DNA from: Flavobacteriales bacterium
Lineage (GTDB): Bacteria; Bacteroidota; Bacteroidia; Flavobacteriales; Flavobacteriaceae
Direction of reading: 5' to 3'
Assembly (NCBI GenBank): GCA_003331305.1
Contig: QOQB01000001.1
Span: forward strand, 62,001-126,000
DNA length: 64,000 bases
Shown here: piece after piece, positions 22,815-32,067 of the stretch
How the letters are laid out: each line of letters opens with the position of its first letter
How positions within the stretch are numbered: the first letter of the stretch is position 1
Made by a program: the position numbers and the translations under genes
Notes under the pieces: generated by a model
What the model was told of the DNA's origin: nothing
Seen by the model: only the letters and a program-made list of their open reading frames with translations
The model's database searches: none

Positions 22815-22845
22815 CAAATGTAATATAATTTTTTACGCTATCAAA
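22815..22845 (-). promoter_or_regulatory. promoter of the rpsL-to-rplQ ribosomal array
   Basis: On the minus strand a TTTG (22845-22842), a 19-nt spacer and TACATTTG (22822-22815) match the Bacteroidota sigma consensus TTTG-N19-21-TAnnTTTG closely. Predicted transcription start is about 30 nt before the rpsL ATG. The rest of the 208-nt gap to menF is AT-rich, and no equally good menF promoter was found. Confidence 0.7.
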
Positions 22846-22985
22846 CACTGTTATGTAATTTTTTAAGACGATTTAAACTACTGAAACGTTTAACCATATA
22901 AACGCCTTTATACATTTTGAATTAAAAAGCAATACGCACAATTCACTATGTTATTACATCTTCCGTGCGTAGTTTTGTTGCCAAT

Positions 22986-24029
22986 ATGCCAAAAAACCAA
23001 AACGAGTTTGTCACTTTTTTTGAAGCACTAGTTGCCAAAGAGCTTCCATTTGTGTTATTTCGATTGCCAAAAACACAAGAGATAGTGCTCTATCAACAAC
23101 GAGACAGCACGCATCATCGAAGCAAAACACTAACTGAAAATGGCTTTGTGTTTGCTCCTTTTCAAGCCAAAGAATCTTACACCTACATTCCCAATCAATT
23201 GGAAACACGTTTTGTTGTTCTCCAAAACCCTATACCCTATTTAGCAAACAACACGGTTCAGGCACAAAACAAGTCCTATTATATGGAGTTGATTGATGCT
23301 GCAAAAAAGACTATTACGCAAAGCAGCCTTCAAAAGGTGGTCGTTTCTAGGGAGCATAAACAAGACTTTTCTGGATCAATTGCTGCATCATTTTTAAAAC
23401 TCACACACGCCTACCCCAACGCAATGGTCTACTATTGGTCACATCCACACACCGGCGACTGGATGGGTGCAACACCCGAGACTTTGTTGGATATTCAAAA
23501 TGGAGTGTGTAAAACTATGGCCTTGGCGGGTACATTTCCATTTGATGAAAACAAAGAACCAAGCTGGACTTCCAAAGAATTAGATGAGCAACAAATGGTA
23601 ACAGATTTCATCCAAACTCAACTGCAACGAATTTTCTCGAAAGACAGCATCTACGTATCGCCCACCTACACGAAGCGCGCAGGAAATTTAGTGCATTTAT
23701 GCGCCAATTTCGAAGTGCCACTAGGTAAGGCAACGGCACTGGATATTGTGCGCTTATTACACCCTACACCTGCCGTAGCGGGTGTGCCAGTAAAAGAGAG
23801 CTTAGCATTTTTGTCTAATTACGAAAGACATGACCGCAAGTATTACGCAGGAATTTTGGGACCAATTGCCAATAACAGCGTAAACCTTTTTGTAAACTTG
23901 CGTTGCGCAGAAGTAACCCAGAATCAAATTACATTGTATGTAGGAGGTGGAATTACCGCAAAAAGTCATCCTGAAATGGAGTGGACAGAAAGTCAACGCA
24001 AAGCAGAAACTTTGCTGAACGTATTGTAA
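22986..24029 (+). CDS. menF: isochorismate synthase
   Basis: Converts chorismate to isochorismate, first committed step of menaquinone synthesis. About 347 residues, shorter than E. coli MenF (about 430), as is usual in Flavobacteriaceae. The chorismate-binding C-terminal half shows ARKYYAGILGPI-like (DRKYYAGILGPI), LVHLCANFEVPLG and the terminal GGGITAKSHPEMEWTESQRKAETLL region. I use the ATG at 22986, which gives the family-length N-terminus; a GTG at 22965 is in frame and possible. First of six men genes on the plus strand. Confidence 0.93.
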   Translation: MPKNQNEFVTFFEALVAKELPFVLFRLPKTQEIVLYQQRDSTHHRSKTLTENGFVFAPFQAKESYTYIPNQLETRFVVLQNPIPYLANNTVQAQNKSYYMELIDAAKKTITQSSLQKVVVSREHKQDFSGSIAASFLKLTHAYPNAMVYYWSHPHTGDWMGATPETLLDIQNGVCKTMALAGTFPFDENKEPSWTSKELDEQQMVTDFIQTQLQRIFSKDSIYVSPTYTKRAGNLVHLCANFEVPLGKATALDIVRLLHPTPAVAGVPVKESLAFLSNYERHDRKYYAGILGPIANNSVNLFVNLRCAEVTQNQITLYVGGGITAKSHPEMEWTESQRKAETLLNVL

Positions 24030-24064
24030 CTGTTTGCTAATTAGCACACTCATTTGCTGTTTTG

Positions 24065-24072
24065 TACCTTTG
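24065..24072 (+). promoter_or_regulatory. candidate -7 box just before menD
   Basis: TACCTTTG matches TAnnTTTG and ends 7 nt before the menD ATG at 24080, so transcription from it would start at or next to the start codon. No TTTG lies at the usual 19-21 nt distance, which weakens the call. Confidence 0.35.
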
Positions 24073-24079
24073 CAAGGCT

Positions 24080-25873
24080 ATGAATTTGGATGCCCAAACA
24101 CATCAAATGCGATATACCGAAATTCCGCTGCCACAGGCTGTAGTACATTATTGCGTGCAATATAAAATTCAGCATGTGATTATTTCTGCAGGTTCTAGAA
24201 ATGCGCCCTTAACAAATGGCTTTGTTGAGCATTCTTTTTTTATCACCTACAGCGTAGTTGACGAGCGGGCTGCCGCTTTTTTTGCTTTGGGTATTGCCCA
24301 ACAATTGGGAAAACCCGTGGCATTGGTTTGTACTTCAGGCTCAGCATTATTAAACTATTATCCTGCCGTGGCAGAAGCGTTTTACAGCGAGCTTCCTTTG
24401 GTTATTCTATCAGCAGATCGCATGCCACACCGCGTAGATATCGGCGATGGGCAAACTATTCAGCAAGAGGGGGTTTTTGGTCCGCACTTAATCGGATCGG
24501 CCACATTAAAACCAGATGTATCTCATGCTACAGAGGCGTTATTAGCAAGTAATAAGCAACCTTATTTTGAAGCAAAGCCTTCGCAAAAAGAAATTGATGC
24601 GCTTCAGCAAAAACACCTAGCGCATAATATTAAAGAACTTCAGCGTATTTTCACGATTGCGGCTACCGCAAATGGCCCTGTGCATGTAAATATTCCTATG
24701 GAAGAGCCGCTTTACGGCATGACAACTACGCCTATTGCTTTTCCAAAAGTTCCTGCGTTGAAAACACCTACAGTCGAAACTGATTTTGAGCTGTTAAAAT
24801 CTGCTTGGAAAAACGCAAAGCGCAAGATGATTTTGGTGGGTGTTGCCAAACCAAATGCTGGTTTAGCGAACGCCTTAACTAATTTATTAGAAGATCCTAG
24901 TGTGCTTGTGCTTACCGAAAAAACCTCTAATTTTTCGCATCCCGCAGCGATTGATGCGATTGATTGCCTTATGGCGCCCTTAGAGCTTGAACAAAACGGA
25001 GGCGAGGCTGAACTAAAGCCCGACTTATTACTGACTTTAGGAGGCATGATCGTGTCCAAAAAAATCAAATTCTTTTTGCGAAAGCATCAAGCTTTAAACC
25101 ATTTTCACATTGATCAAACCAAGGCAAACGACACCTTTTATTACCTGTCACAACACATCCATGCGCCTGCTGAAAATATTCTTACTGCATTGACTGAAAT
25201 AAGCACCACCAAAAGTGATTATCAATTCAATATTTTGTCACGCTATCGCAATTACTTACAAAAAGGAAAGGGATATCTATCCAAAATTCCTTTCTCAGAT
25301 TTACGTGTTTTTGAGCTTATTACCCAAGCACTTCCACAAAACACACACCTACAAGTAGCAAACAGCTCGCCTATACGTTACATACAACTTTTCGATTTAC
25401 CCAAAGGAACTGACGTATTTTGCAACCGCGGGACAGCCGGAATTGATGGCAGTACCGCTACAGCAATGGGCGCAGCCCAAATCAACACCAAGCAACTGGT
25501 ATTTATTACAGGAGATTTAAGTTTCTTTTACGACATCAATGGGTTGTGGCATACCTACATACCTAATCACGTTCGTATAATTGTTATCAACAATCAAGGG
25601 GGCGGTATATTTAGAATTTTACCTGGCGAAAAAGACAGCCCCAAATATGACACCTACTTTGAAACCATTCACGACCGTAGGGCTAAAGACGTGGCAAAAA
25701 CATTTGGATTTACGTACAATCATGTACGAACAGGTTGGGCACTAAAACAAGCACTCCGCCAATTTTTCCGCCCATCCCGTAAACCAAAAATTTTAGAAAT
25801 TTGTACTCCTCGAAAATCAAACGACACCGTGTTGTTGGACTATTTTAGAGCAATGGCAAACACAAAGAAATAA
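24080..25873 (+). CDS. menD: 2-succinyl-5-enolpyruvyl-6-hydroxy-3-cyclohexene-1-carboxylate synthase
   Basis: Thiamine-diphosphate enzyme joining isochorismate and 2-oxoglutarate. 597 residues from ATG 24080; a TTG at 24062 is in frame but falls on the promoter-like box. VIISAGSRNAPLT (about 34-45) and DERAAAFFALG, with the ThDP-activating Glu62, are in the N-terminal domain. GDLSFFYDINGLW followed by INNQGGGIF forms the cofactor-binding motif in the C-terminal domain. menB starts immediately after its stop. Confidence 0.96.
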   Translation: MNLDAQTHQMRYTEIPLPQAVVHYCVQYKIQHVIISAGSRNAPLTNGFVEHSFFITYSVVDERAAAFFALGIAQQLGKPVALVCTSGSALLNYYPAVAEAFYSELPLVILSADRMPHRVDIGDGQTIQQEGVFGPHLIGSATLKPDVSHATEALLASNKQPYFEAKPSQKEIDALQQKHLAHNIKELQRIFTIAATANGPVHVNIPMEEPLYGMTTTPIAFPKVPALKTPTVETDFELLKSAWKNAKRKMILVGVAKPNAGLANALTNLLEDPSVLVLTEKTSNFSHPAAIDAIDCLMAPLELEQNGGEAELKPDLLLTLGGMIVSKKIKFFLRKHQALNHFHIDQTKANDTFYYLSQHIHAPAENILTALTEISTTKSDYQFNILSRYRNYLQKGKGYLSKIPFSDLRVFELITQALPQNTHLQVANSSPIRYIQLFDLPKGTDVFCNRGTAGIDGSTATAMGAAQINTKQLVFITGDLSFFYDINGLWHTYIPNHVRIIVINNQGGGIFRILPGEKDSPKYDTYFETIHDRRAKDVAKTFGFTYNHVRTGWALKQALRQFFRPSRKPKILEICTPRKSNDTVLLDYFRAMANTKK

Positions 25874-26698
25874 ATGAACACAATGAGAAACTGGGAAACC
25901 ATAAAAGAGTATAGCGACATCCGCTTTGAATTTTACAAAGGCATTGCTAAAATTACAATCAACCGCGAAAAGGTTTACAATGCCTTTCGCCCCGAAACGA
26001 ATAATCAAATGTTAGAAGCCATGGACGTTTGCCGGGAGAGAGAAGACATAGATGTAGTGGTGTTTACAGGTGCCGGTGAAAAGGCTTTTTGCAGCGGTGG
26101 CGATCAAAATGTTAAAGGAGTAGGCGGTTATGTGGGCGAGGACGGCGTACCACGACTGAACGTGTTGGATTTGCACAAAAAAATCAGAGAAATCCCAAAA
26201 CCTGTGGTTGCCATGGTAAACGGCTACGCCATTGGCGGTGGGCATGTACTGCATGTGGTGTGTGATCTTACCATTGCCAGTGAAAACGCCATCTTTGGGC
26301 AAACAGGTCCTAAGGTTGGTAGTTTTGACGGCGGATTTGGCTCGTCTTATTTGGCACGCCATGTAGGGCAGAAAAAAGCACGTGAAATATGGTTTCTATG
26401 CCAACAGTACTCAGCACAAGAAGCCTTAGAGATGGGCTTAGTTAATAAGGTCGTTCCACTTGCTGATTTGGAAGACACTACTGTAGAATGGTGTCAGATT
26501 ATGCAACAGCGCAGTCCGTTGGCGCTACGTATGCTCAAACGATGTATGAATGCCGAACTGGATGGGCAACACGGGTTAATGCAACTAGCAGGAGATGCGA
26601 CGTTAATGTATTACTTGATGGACGAAGCACAGGAAGGAAAAAACGCCTTTTTGGAAAAGCGCGCACCCAACTTCAAACAGTATCCTAAATTCCCATAG
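25874..26698 (+). CDS. menB: 1,4-dihydroxy-2-naphthoyl-CoA synthase
   Basis: Crotonase-fold enzyme closing the second ring of the naphthoquinone from O-succinylbenzoyl-CoA. 274 residues. CSGGDQ (73-78) and [11 protein letters not shown] (117-127) form the oxyanion hole region, and Asp152 in [11 protein letters not shown] is the family's catalytic acid/base. The stop TAG shares a base with the menA GTG. Confidence 0.97.
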   Translation: MNTMRNWETIKEYSDIRFEFYKGIAKITINREKVYNAFRPETNNQMLEAMDVCREREDIDVVVFTGAGEKAFCSGGDQNVKGVGGYVGEDGVPRLNVLDLHKKIREIPKPVVAMVNGYAIGGGHVLHVVCDLTIASENAIFGQTGPKVGSFDGGFGSSYLARHVGQKKAREIWFLCQQYSAQEALEMGLVNKVVPLADLEDTTVEWCQIMQQRSPLALRMLKRCMNAELDGQHGLMQLAGDATLMYYLMDEAQEGKNAFLEKRAPNFKQYPKFP

Positions 26699-27615
26699 TG
26701 GCAAAACCCTCGTTGTTTCGCATTTGGATTGCTGCAGCTCGACTGCGAACGCTACCCCTATCGATGGCAGGAATTGTGACGGGCAATGCATTAGCCATTT
26801 CACATACTGACTTTTCTTGGGCGCTCTTTGCCGGTACGCTACTCACCGCCGTTACCTTTCAAATTCTATCCAATTTTGCCAATGATTATGGCGACGGCGT
26901 AAAAGGCACAGACAACGACAATAGGGTTGGGCCAAAACGGGTACTGCAACAAAAACTACTTTCTAAAAAAACACTTTTTAACGCCATTGTTCTAATGGGT
27001 ATTGCGGGATTAATAGTAGCCATGGGTACTATTGCTTTGGCGTTTGGATTGGAAGAAATTCAACGTAGTTTGGTGTTTTTAGGACTTACTATTGCTTCCA
27101 TTTTTGCGGCTTATAAATACACTGCCGGTAAAGGGGCCTATGGTTATTATGCCCTTGGTGATCTGTTTGTTTTTGTGTTTTTTGGAGGTCTGGCAGTCAT
27201 GGGATCTTATTATTTACAAACACAGTCATTGCACCCGTCGGTCTGGTGGATGGCGCTTACCATTGGATGCCTTAGTGTGGGTGTGCTAAACCTGAACAAC
27301 ATACGCGATATGGAAAATGACACTGCCATGGGTAAAAAAACCATCGCATCTCTTTTGGGAGGCAATTCAGCTAAAACCTACCACGCCTTACTTTTGCTCA
27401 CATCAAGTGTATGTTTGTGGATTGGGTTAAAGCCATTTGCCGACTCTTTTTGGCACTACTTCCCTGTTGTCATGGTCATTCCACTTCTATTTCAACTTTA
27501 CAAAACCCTAAAAACTAGGTCTCCTATCGATTTTGATGTATTACTAAAACCCCTGGCATTGACCACTTTTATACTAAGCCTGCTTGTACTTGTTACACAA
27601 TTGTTGGTGCAATGA
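26698..27615 (+). CDS. menA: 1,4-dihydroxy-2-naphthoate polyprenyltransferase
   Basis: Integral membrane UbiA-family enzyme that attaches the polyprenyl tail to DHNA. 305 residues with multiple hydrophobic helices. The first Asp-rich site is NFANDYGDGVKGTDND (59-74), the second is NNIRDMENDTAMGKKT. GTG start overlapping the menB stop by one base; the end overlaps menC by 4 nt. Confidence 0.96.
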   Translation: MAKPSLFRIWIAAARLRTLPLSMAGIVTGNALAISHTDFSWALFAGTLLTAVTFQILSNFANDYGDGVKGTDNDNRVGPKRVLQQKLLSKKTLFNAIVLMGIAGLIVAMGTIALAFGLEEIQRSLVFLGLTIASIFAAYKYTAGKGAYGYYALGDLFVFVFFGGLAVMGSYYLQTQSLHPSVWWMALTIGCLSVGVLNLNNIRDMENDTAMGKKTIASLLGGNSAKTYHALLLLTSSVCLWIGLKPFADSFWHYFPVVMVIPLLFQLYKTLKTRSPIDFDVLLKPLALTTFILSLLVLVTQLLVQ

Positions 27616-28643
27616 AGGTGCGTTTTAAAAAATACACGCTCAATTTTAAACGCCCCAGCGGAACGTCTAGGGGAGTGTTGCGCCAAAAAGAAACGTATTT
27701 TATTGAAATTACAGATGGAAATCGTAGAGGGCTTGGGGAATGTGGGTTGTTTCGTGGGCTTAGTTACGATGACGTGCCTGGTTTTGAGGCGCAACTGGCA
27801 GCCGTTTGTAAAGCCTTAGAAGTTGGAGAAGATACCTCTGCGCTGTGCGCCAATTATCCCTCCATACAAATGGGCGTTGAAATGGCACTTTTATCCTTTA
27901 ACTCCCCTACTCCATTTCAACTATTTAATACGGCATTTAGTCGCGGACAACAACCCATTGCTATAAATGGATTGGTTTGGATGGGTGATGTATCTTTTAT
28001 GCGCCAGCAAGTGTTTGACAAAATTGATGCGGGATTTGATTGTATCAAGCTAAAAATTGGCGCATTGGATTTTGAGGTGGAGTGTCAATTGTTAGCAGAA
28101 ATCCGAGAGCGCTATCCCGCCAAGGACGTAACCCTGCGTGTGGATGCTAATGGTGCCTTTTCACCGGATGAGGCGTTGGAAAAATTAAAAATTTTGGCTG
28201 AATTCGACTTGCACAGCATTGAGCAGCCCATTGCCGCAGGACAACACAAAGCAATGGCAGATTTATGTGCCAAAACACCTTTGCCCATTGCGCTAGACGA
28301 AGAACTTATTGGGGTATTGCAGCACGATGATAAAAGTAGATTGTTGGATAATATCAATCCGCAATACATCATTCTAAAGCCAAGCTTGTTAGGTGGATTT
28401 GCTGCATCAGAAGCATGGATTGGCCTAGCAGAAGAACGCCATATTCAGTGGTGGGTTACCAGCGCTCTGGAAAGCAATGTAGGGCTAAACGCCATTGCGC
28501 AATGGACTGCCTCGCTGCACACCTCCACGCCACAAGGACTGGGTACAGGGAGTTTGTTTACCAATAATATTGAAAGCCCTTTGGTGGTGGCAAAAGGCAT
28601 GCTGCACCACAATAATTCCCTAACTTGGGGTTATCGTTTTTAG
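27612..28643 (+). CDS. menC: O-succinylbenzoate synthase
   Basis: Enolase-superfamily dehydratase forming O-succinylbenzoate from SHCHC. 343 residues. Catalytic KxK is Lys146/Lys148 (CIKLKIG), metal ligands Asp178 (RVDANG), Glu204 (IEQP) and Asp229 (ALDEE), and second base Lys256 (ILKPSLLGG). ATGA overlap with menA and 1 nt before menE. Confidence 0.95.
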   Translation: MKVRFKKYTLNFKRPSGTSRGVLRQKETYFIEITDGNRRGLGECGLFRGLSYDDVPGFEAQLAAVCKALEVGEDTSALCANYPSIQMGVEMALLSFNSPTPFQLFNTAFSRGQQPIAINGLVWMGDVSFMRQQVFDKIDAGFDCIKLKIGALDFEVECQLLAEIRERYPAKDVTLRVDANGAFSPDEALEKLKILAEFDLHSIEQPIAAGQHKAMADLCAKTPLPIALDEELIGVLQHDDKSRLLDNINPQYIILKPSLLGGFAASEAWIGLAEERHIQWWVTSALESNVGLNAIAQWTASLHTSTPQGLGTGSLFTNNIESPLVVAKGMLHHNNSLTWGYRF

Positions 28644-28644
28644 C

Positions 28645-29697
28645 ATGCAATTCCATCCAAAATTTCGACTTAATGGCAAGGCGTACAGCCAAGACAGCCT
28701 GCTTGTAGCAGCTAAAAAATGGCAGTCCTCTGGAGATAATGAACAAAAACAATTGGGGATGTTTATGGAGGAATGGCTTCACGGCAATGATTCCCTAACG
28801 CTACACACCTCGGGTTCTACGGGTACACCAAAACCATTACTGGTATCCAAAAAATCCATGCAAGCTTCTGCGGAACGAACCGCTGCTTTTTTTGAACTTT
28901 CGCCAGGCGATACGGCCTTACTTTGTTTACCCATACGCTATATCGCTGGAAAAATGATGCTGGTTCGGGCTCTGGTTATTGGGCTAGAATTGGATGTAAT
29001 CCCTTCTAAGACATTACTTGACTTAAAAGGTAAAACCTACGATTTTGCAGCACTAATTCCTTTACAAGTCAATGCCTCATTTGAGTTGCTAGGAAACCTA
29101 AAAAAGATACTTATTGGGGGGGCGCCTATCCCTACTGAACTACGCAAGGCATTAGCTAAAAAACATCCGCACTGCGTGGAAACTTACGGAATGACGGAAA
29201 CCCTGACCCATGTGGCTACACGCCCCGTGTGCTATCCGGCTGTTCCATTTAGGGCTATGCCCGGCGTAAAAATTAATGTAAATCACGATAGTTGTTTGCA
29301 AATAATGGCCCCTTACATTTCGTCATCGCCCATTTGCACTAACGATGTCGTGGAGCTTTTAGACAATCAATCGTTTATGTTACTAGGTAGACGTGATTTT
29401 GTCATTAACTCTGGGGGGAGAAAAATATTCCCAGAACAGTTGGAAGAAAAATTGAGCGTTCAGTTAAGAATTCCATTCTTTTTTACAGGAATTCCAGATG
29501 TGGAATTGGGGGAAAAACTGGTACTTGTTGTTGAGGGGGGTATCAAAGAAAAACAACTCGGACTAAAAACCGCAACAAAACTGTTAGGCGCAGACAAACA
29601 CCTTGTTCCAAAGGATGTGTTGTGCTTAGATACGTTTGTGCTCACACGTACAGGAAAGTTAAATAGAATAGCTACATTAAAAGGATTAGCTTTGTAA
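28645..29697 (+). CDS. menE: O-succinylbenzoate--CoA ligase
   Basis: Acyl-adenylating enzyme activating O-succinylbenzoate. At 350 residues it is shorter than the 450-500 of E. coli/Bacillus MenE, as in other Flavobacteriaceae. The core is intact: P-loop-like HTSGSTGTPKPLLV (54-67), YGMTET, GRRDFVINSGGRKIFPEQLE and the catalytic lysine in TRTGKLNR near the C-terminus. Last gene of the men run. Confidence 0.93.
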   Translation: MQFHPKFRLNGKAYSQDSLLVAAKKWQSSGDNEQKQLGMFMEEWLHGNDSLTLHTSGSTGTPKPLLVSKKSMQASAERTAAFFELSPGDTALLCLPIRYIAGKMMLVRALVIGLELDVIPSKTLLDLKGKTYDFAALIPLQVNASFELLGNLKKILIGGAPIPTELRKALAKKHPHCVETYGMTETLTHVATRPVCYPAVPFRAMPGVKINVNHDSCLQIMAPYISSSPICTNDVVELLDNQSFMLLGRRDFVINSGGRKIFPEQLEEKLSVQLRIPFFFTGIPDVELGEKLVLVVEGGIKEKQLGLKTATKLLGADKHLVPKDVLCLDTFVLTRTGKLNRIATLKGLAL

Positions 29698-30029
29698 AAC
29701 TAAGGCAAAAGAACCCAAGCTATTCGCACCAACAATACACTACTTCATTAACAAAATTTTAAAATAAAGTAGATTCTTAAAGTAAAGCGACTAATTTTTT
29801 CATAGGATTCGTAAAAAGACACCTTTTTGAGATAAAAAACTTGCGAATACAGCAGTTTTGGTTTTGTAGTTAACTCCCAATCGGGAAACTTCGATTACAA
29901 CTAGCCTTGAATTTGGAGAAGGTGAAGTTAATTAAATACTAAATATTTTAGGCATCCCCAAAGTAATGCATTCATAAACCAAAAAGAAAGAAAACCCCGA
30001 AATTGCGGGTTTTTTTATACATTGCTGCA
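29698..30029 (+). promoter_or_regulatory. 332-nt gene-free leader before the first subtilase
   Basis: No gene, tRNA or repeat seen. The region holds a segment with competing short pairings (29867-29903): TAGTT with AACTA outside, and either TCCC/GGGA (29875-29878 with 29883-29886) or AATCG/CGATT (29879-29883 with 29892-29896) inside; the last two exclude each other. It ends in a terminator-like hairpin 13 nt before the GTG of the subtilase. This placement fits an attenuated leader better than a simple men-operon terminator, but no known riboswitch class was recognised. Confidence 0.35.
29991..30016 (+). terminator. rho-independent terminator or attenuator hairpin
   Basis: CCCG/CGGG (29996-29999 with 30006-30009), flanked by AAAA/TTTT, with loop AAATTG and seven T (30010-30016). 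It lies 293 nt after menE and only 13 nt before the next start codon. Confidence 0.7.
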
Positions 30030-32003
30030 GTGAAAAAGAAACTTGTTTTTTTTATTGCACTTCTTTTTTTTGTGTCTTGTGTGTCTTCAACATCAGTAAC
30101 CACTGCTTCTACCCCTCAAGAAAAAAAAGTCCAACAGAAGCAAGCGCTCAAAGACCGCTTGCAGGCCACCGTGGTTGAGCAAAATCGCTTAATTGATAGT
30201 TTAATTGCTGCTAAAGACACACGTTTAAAAAAAGACAAAAACGGCAACTATATTCGTCCCAACTGGGTGTCGGCCAAGGGAAATCCATTGTATTACAGCA
30301 CCAATAAACGCTCGGCACGAAAAGCCATTAAAGCAAATGCAGTGGTTGCTGGGGGTGCACTTGGACTAAACCTCAATGGTAAAGGCATTCATATGGGTAT
30401 TTGGGATGCTGGGCATATTTTTACTAATCATAATGAGTTTAATGGCGGGGCTGATTTTTTTGGTTATAAAGTCCCTATAGAAATCGCTGATTCCACAGCG
30501 GCCGATATCTGGCTCGGCCATCCAACAGCCGTGGCGTCTATTGTTATTGCCAAAGGGCTTTGGGAGAACGAAAAATATGATGTTGGCGGTATTTCACCCC
30601 AACTAGAAAAAATATATAGTTATGACTGGGATAATGATGTTTATGAAATTTTTAAACAACTCCAAACAAACAATAACACAGACTTTATTCTTTCCAACCA
30701 TTCTTATGGCATACCACTATTAGACGATAATAACAAACTTATTCTTGAGAGTGAAGAAATAGGTGGCTATAGCCTGTGGAGTTCACTTATAGACGAAATT
30801 ACGTATACCTACCCCAACTACTTGCACGTAGTGGCCGGTGGAAACGATGGTAGAAAAGTGTATCCAAGCCAGTCTGTTAATGGCTTAGACCAATTAACAG
30901 GTTCAACTACATCAAAAAATGCACTAACCGTAGGTAGTTTTTCCATGGATGACAATAGCGAAAACATCACCCCAACAGGATTTAGCAGCGCAGGACCTAC
31001 CAACGATTTTCGTATAAAGCCTGAAATCTGTGCTGCTGGGCAAGCATTAGGTGCCGCCACTTGGAACGAAGATAATCCTGAAGCTACGGATAGCTATGTA
31101 GTTACAAGCGGCACCTCATTTGCCGCTCCAGCAACGGCAGCAGGCGTTGCCCTACTGCAACAACTTTACAAGCAAAAGCAGAATGCATTTATGCGTGGGG
31201 CTACCGCCAAAGCCTTACTATGCCATACGGCAGATGATATTACAGAGTGGGGTACACAAGATATTACAGGTCCTGATGTTAAAACGGGCTATGGTGCAGT
31301 GAATCTGGAAAAAGCAGCTGCACTTATTCGAAAAGATGTAAATGAAACCAATACCATTTTGGAATTTGAACTGAATGAAAACGATACCAAAACACTATAT
31401 TTTCAGGTTATTGAGGAAGGAACCTTGACCGCCACACTGAGTTGGTACGACCCACACACTGTTGAGAGTTCAACCGCTACTCTAGTTAACGATTTAGACC
31501 TGCGAATAACGCAAGAAAACACCATATATTATCCATGGAAACTTTCCGAAGATGCGCAAAAAGCCGTTGCTGTTTTGAGCGACAATAGCACAGATAACCT
31601 AGAGCAAATTAAAATTTCAGAAAATTTGGGTGGTTCATATAAGGTTGAAGTAAGTAATAAAGGTAAGTTACAAAATGGAAGTCAAGAGGCATCGCTAATA
31701 CTTTCAGGGCCTGGTATCATTTTTGTTACTGAAAAAGAATTGGAAAATATTAGTAAAGATGAATTTTTGGTACACCCCATTCCGGCGAATGACTACTTTA
31801 CCATTACCACGCTTAAAAAAAATCTTCCTTTTCGTAATGTACGCTTGCTAAACTTGACAGGAAGCGAGGTTGCTCGTGTCGAAAAACTTTCCTTTACACA
31901 AACTCCAATGCGTTTCTACGTAAATCACATTGCAACTGGGAGTTATATTCTGGCTATTGAAACACAGAATGGAGCCTTTATTAAAAATGTAATAATTCGT
32001 TAG
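30030..32003 (+). CDS. secreted subtilisin-family (S8) serine peptidase with T9SS C-terminal domain
   Basis: 657 residues from GTG 30030 (MKKKLVFFIALLFFVSC); an in-frame TTG at 30003 lies inside the terminator hairpin and is rejected. The N-terminus looks like a lipoprotein signal with Cys17 in FFVSC, although a plain Sec cleavage is possible. Catalytic residues: Asp126 (GIWDAGH), His164 (LGHPTAVAS), Asn272 (AGGNDG), Ser363 (SGTSFAAPA). A beta-rich P-domain-like region follows, then a Por-secretion-type tail over the last about 80 residues (HPIPANDYFTI to FIKNVIIR). Close paralogue of the subtilase at 43133. Substrate unknown; likely an extracellular or surface protease. Confidence 0.9.
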   Translation: MKKKLVFFIALLFFVSCVSSTSVTTASTPQEKKVQQKQALKDRLQATVVEQNRLIDSLIAAKDTRLKKDKNGNYIRPNWVSAKGNPLYYSTNKRSARKAIKANAVVAGGALGLNLNGKGIHMGIWDAGHIFTNHNEFNGGADFFGYKVPIEIADSTAADIWLGHPTAVASIVIAKGLWENEKYDVGGISPQLEKIYSYDWDNDVYEIFKQLQTNNNTDFILSNHSYGIPLLDDNNKLILESEEIGGYSLWSSLIDEITYTYPNYLHVVAGGNDGRKVYPSQSVNGLDQLTGSTTSKNALTVGSFSMDDNSENITPTGFSSAGPTNDFRIKPEICAAGQALGAATWNEDNPEATDSYVVTSGTSFAAPATAAGVALLQQLYKQKQNAFMRGATAKALLCHTADDITEWGTQDITGPDVKTGYGAVNLEKAAALIRKDVNETNTILEFELNENDTKTLYFQVIEEGTLTATLSWYDPHTVESSTATLVNDLDLRITQENTIYYPWKLSEDAQKAVAVLSDNSTDNLEQIKISENLGGSYKVEVSNKGKLQNGSQEASLILSGPGIIFVTEKELENISKDEFLVHPIPANDYFTITTLKKNLPFRNVRLLNLTGSEVARVEKLSFTQTPMRFYVNHIATGSYILAIETQNGAFIKNVIIR

Positions 32004-32067
32004 TTTCACTACTGATTTTTACTGAAAAATCAAGCTAAAACCTTTAACTTTATATTTATTAGATAAA

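Noticed and set aside
24712-25068. 118-codon minus-strand frame within menD
   Set aside because: Shadow of menD: no start context and composition set by the sense codons.
29860-29910. Possible tRNA-like or attachment-site remnant in the leader
   Set aside because: No cloverleaf and no matching repeat elsewhere in the window; short pairings only.
30003-30029. TTG start giving the first subtilase a longer N-terminus
   Set aside because: It lies inside the terminator hairpin and adds MRVFLYIAA before a perfectly good signal peptide starting at GTG 30030.
32013-32032. Hairpin TGATTTTT/AAAAATCA after the first subtilase as a terminator
   Set aside because: All A-T apart from two pairs and not followed by a T run; too weak to call.
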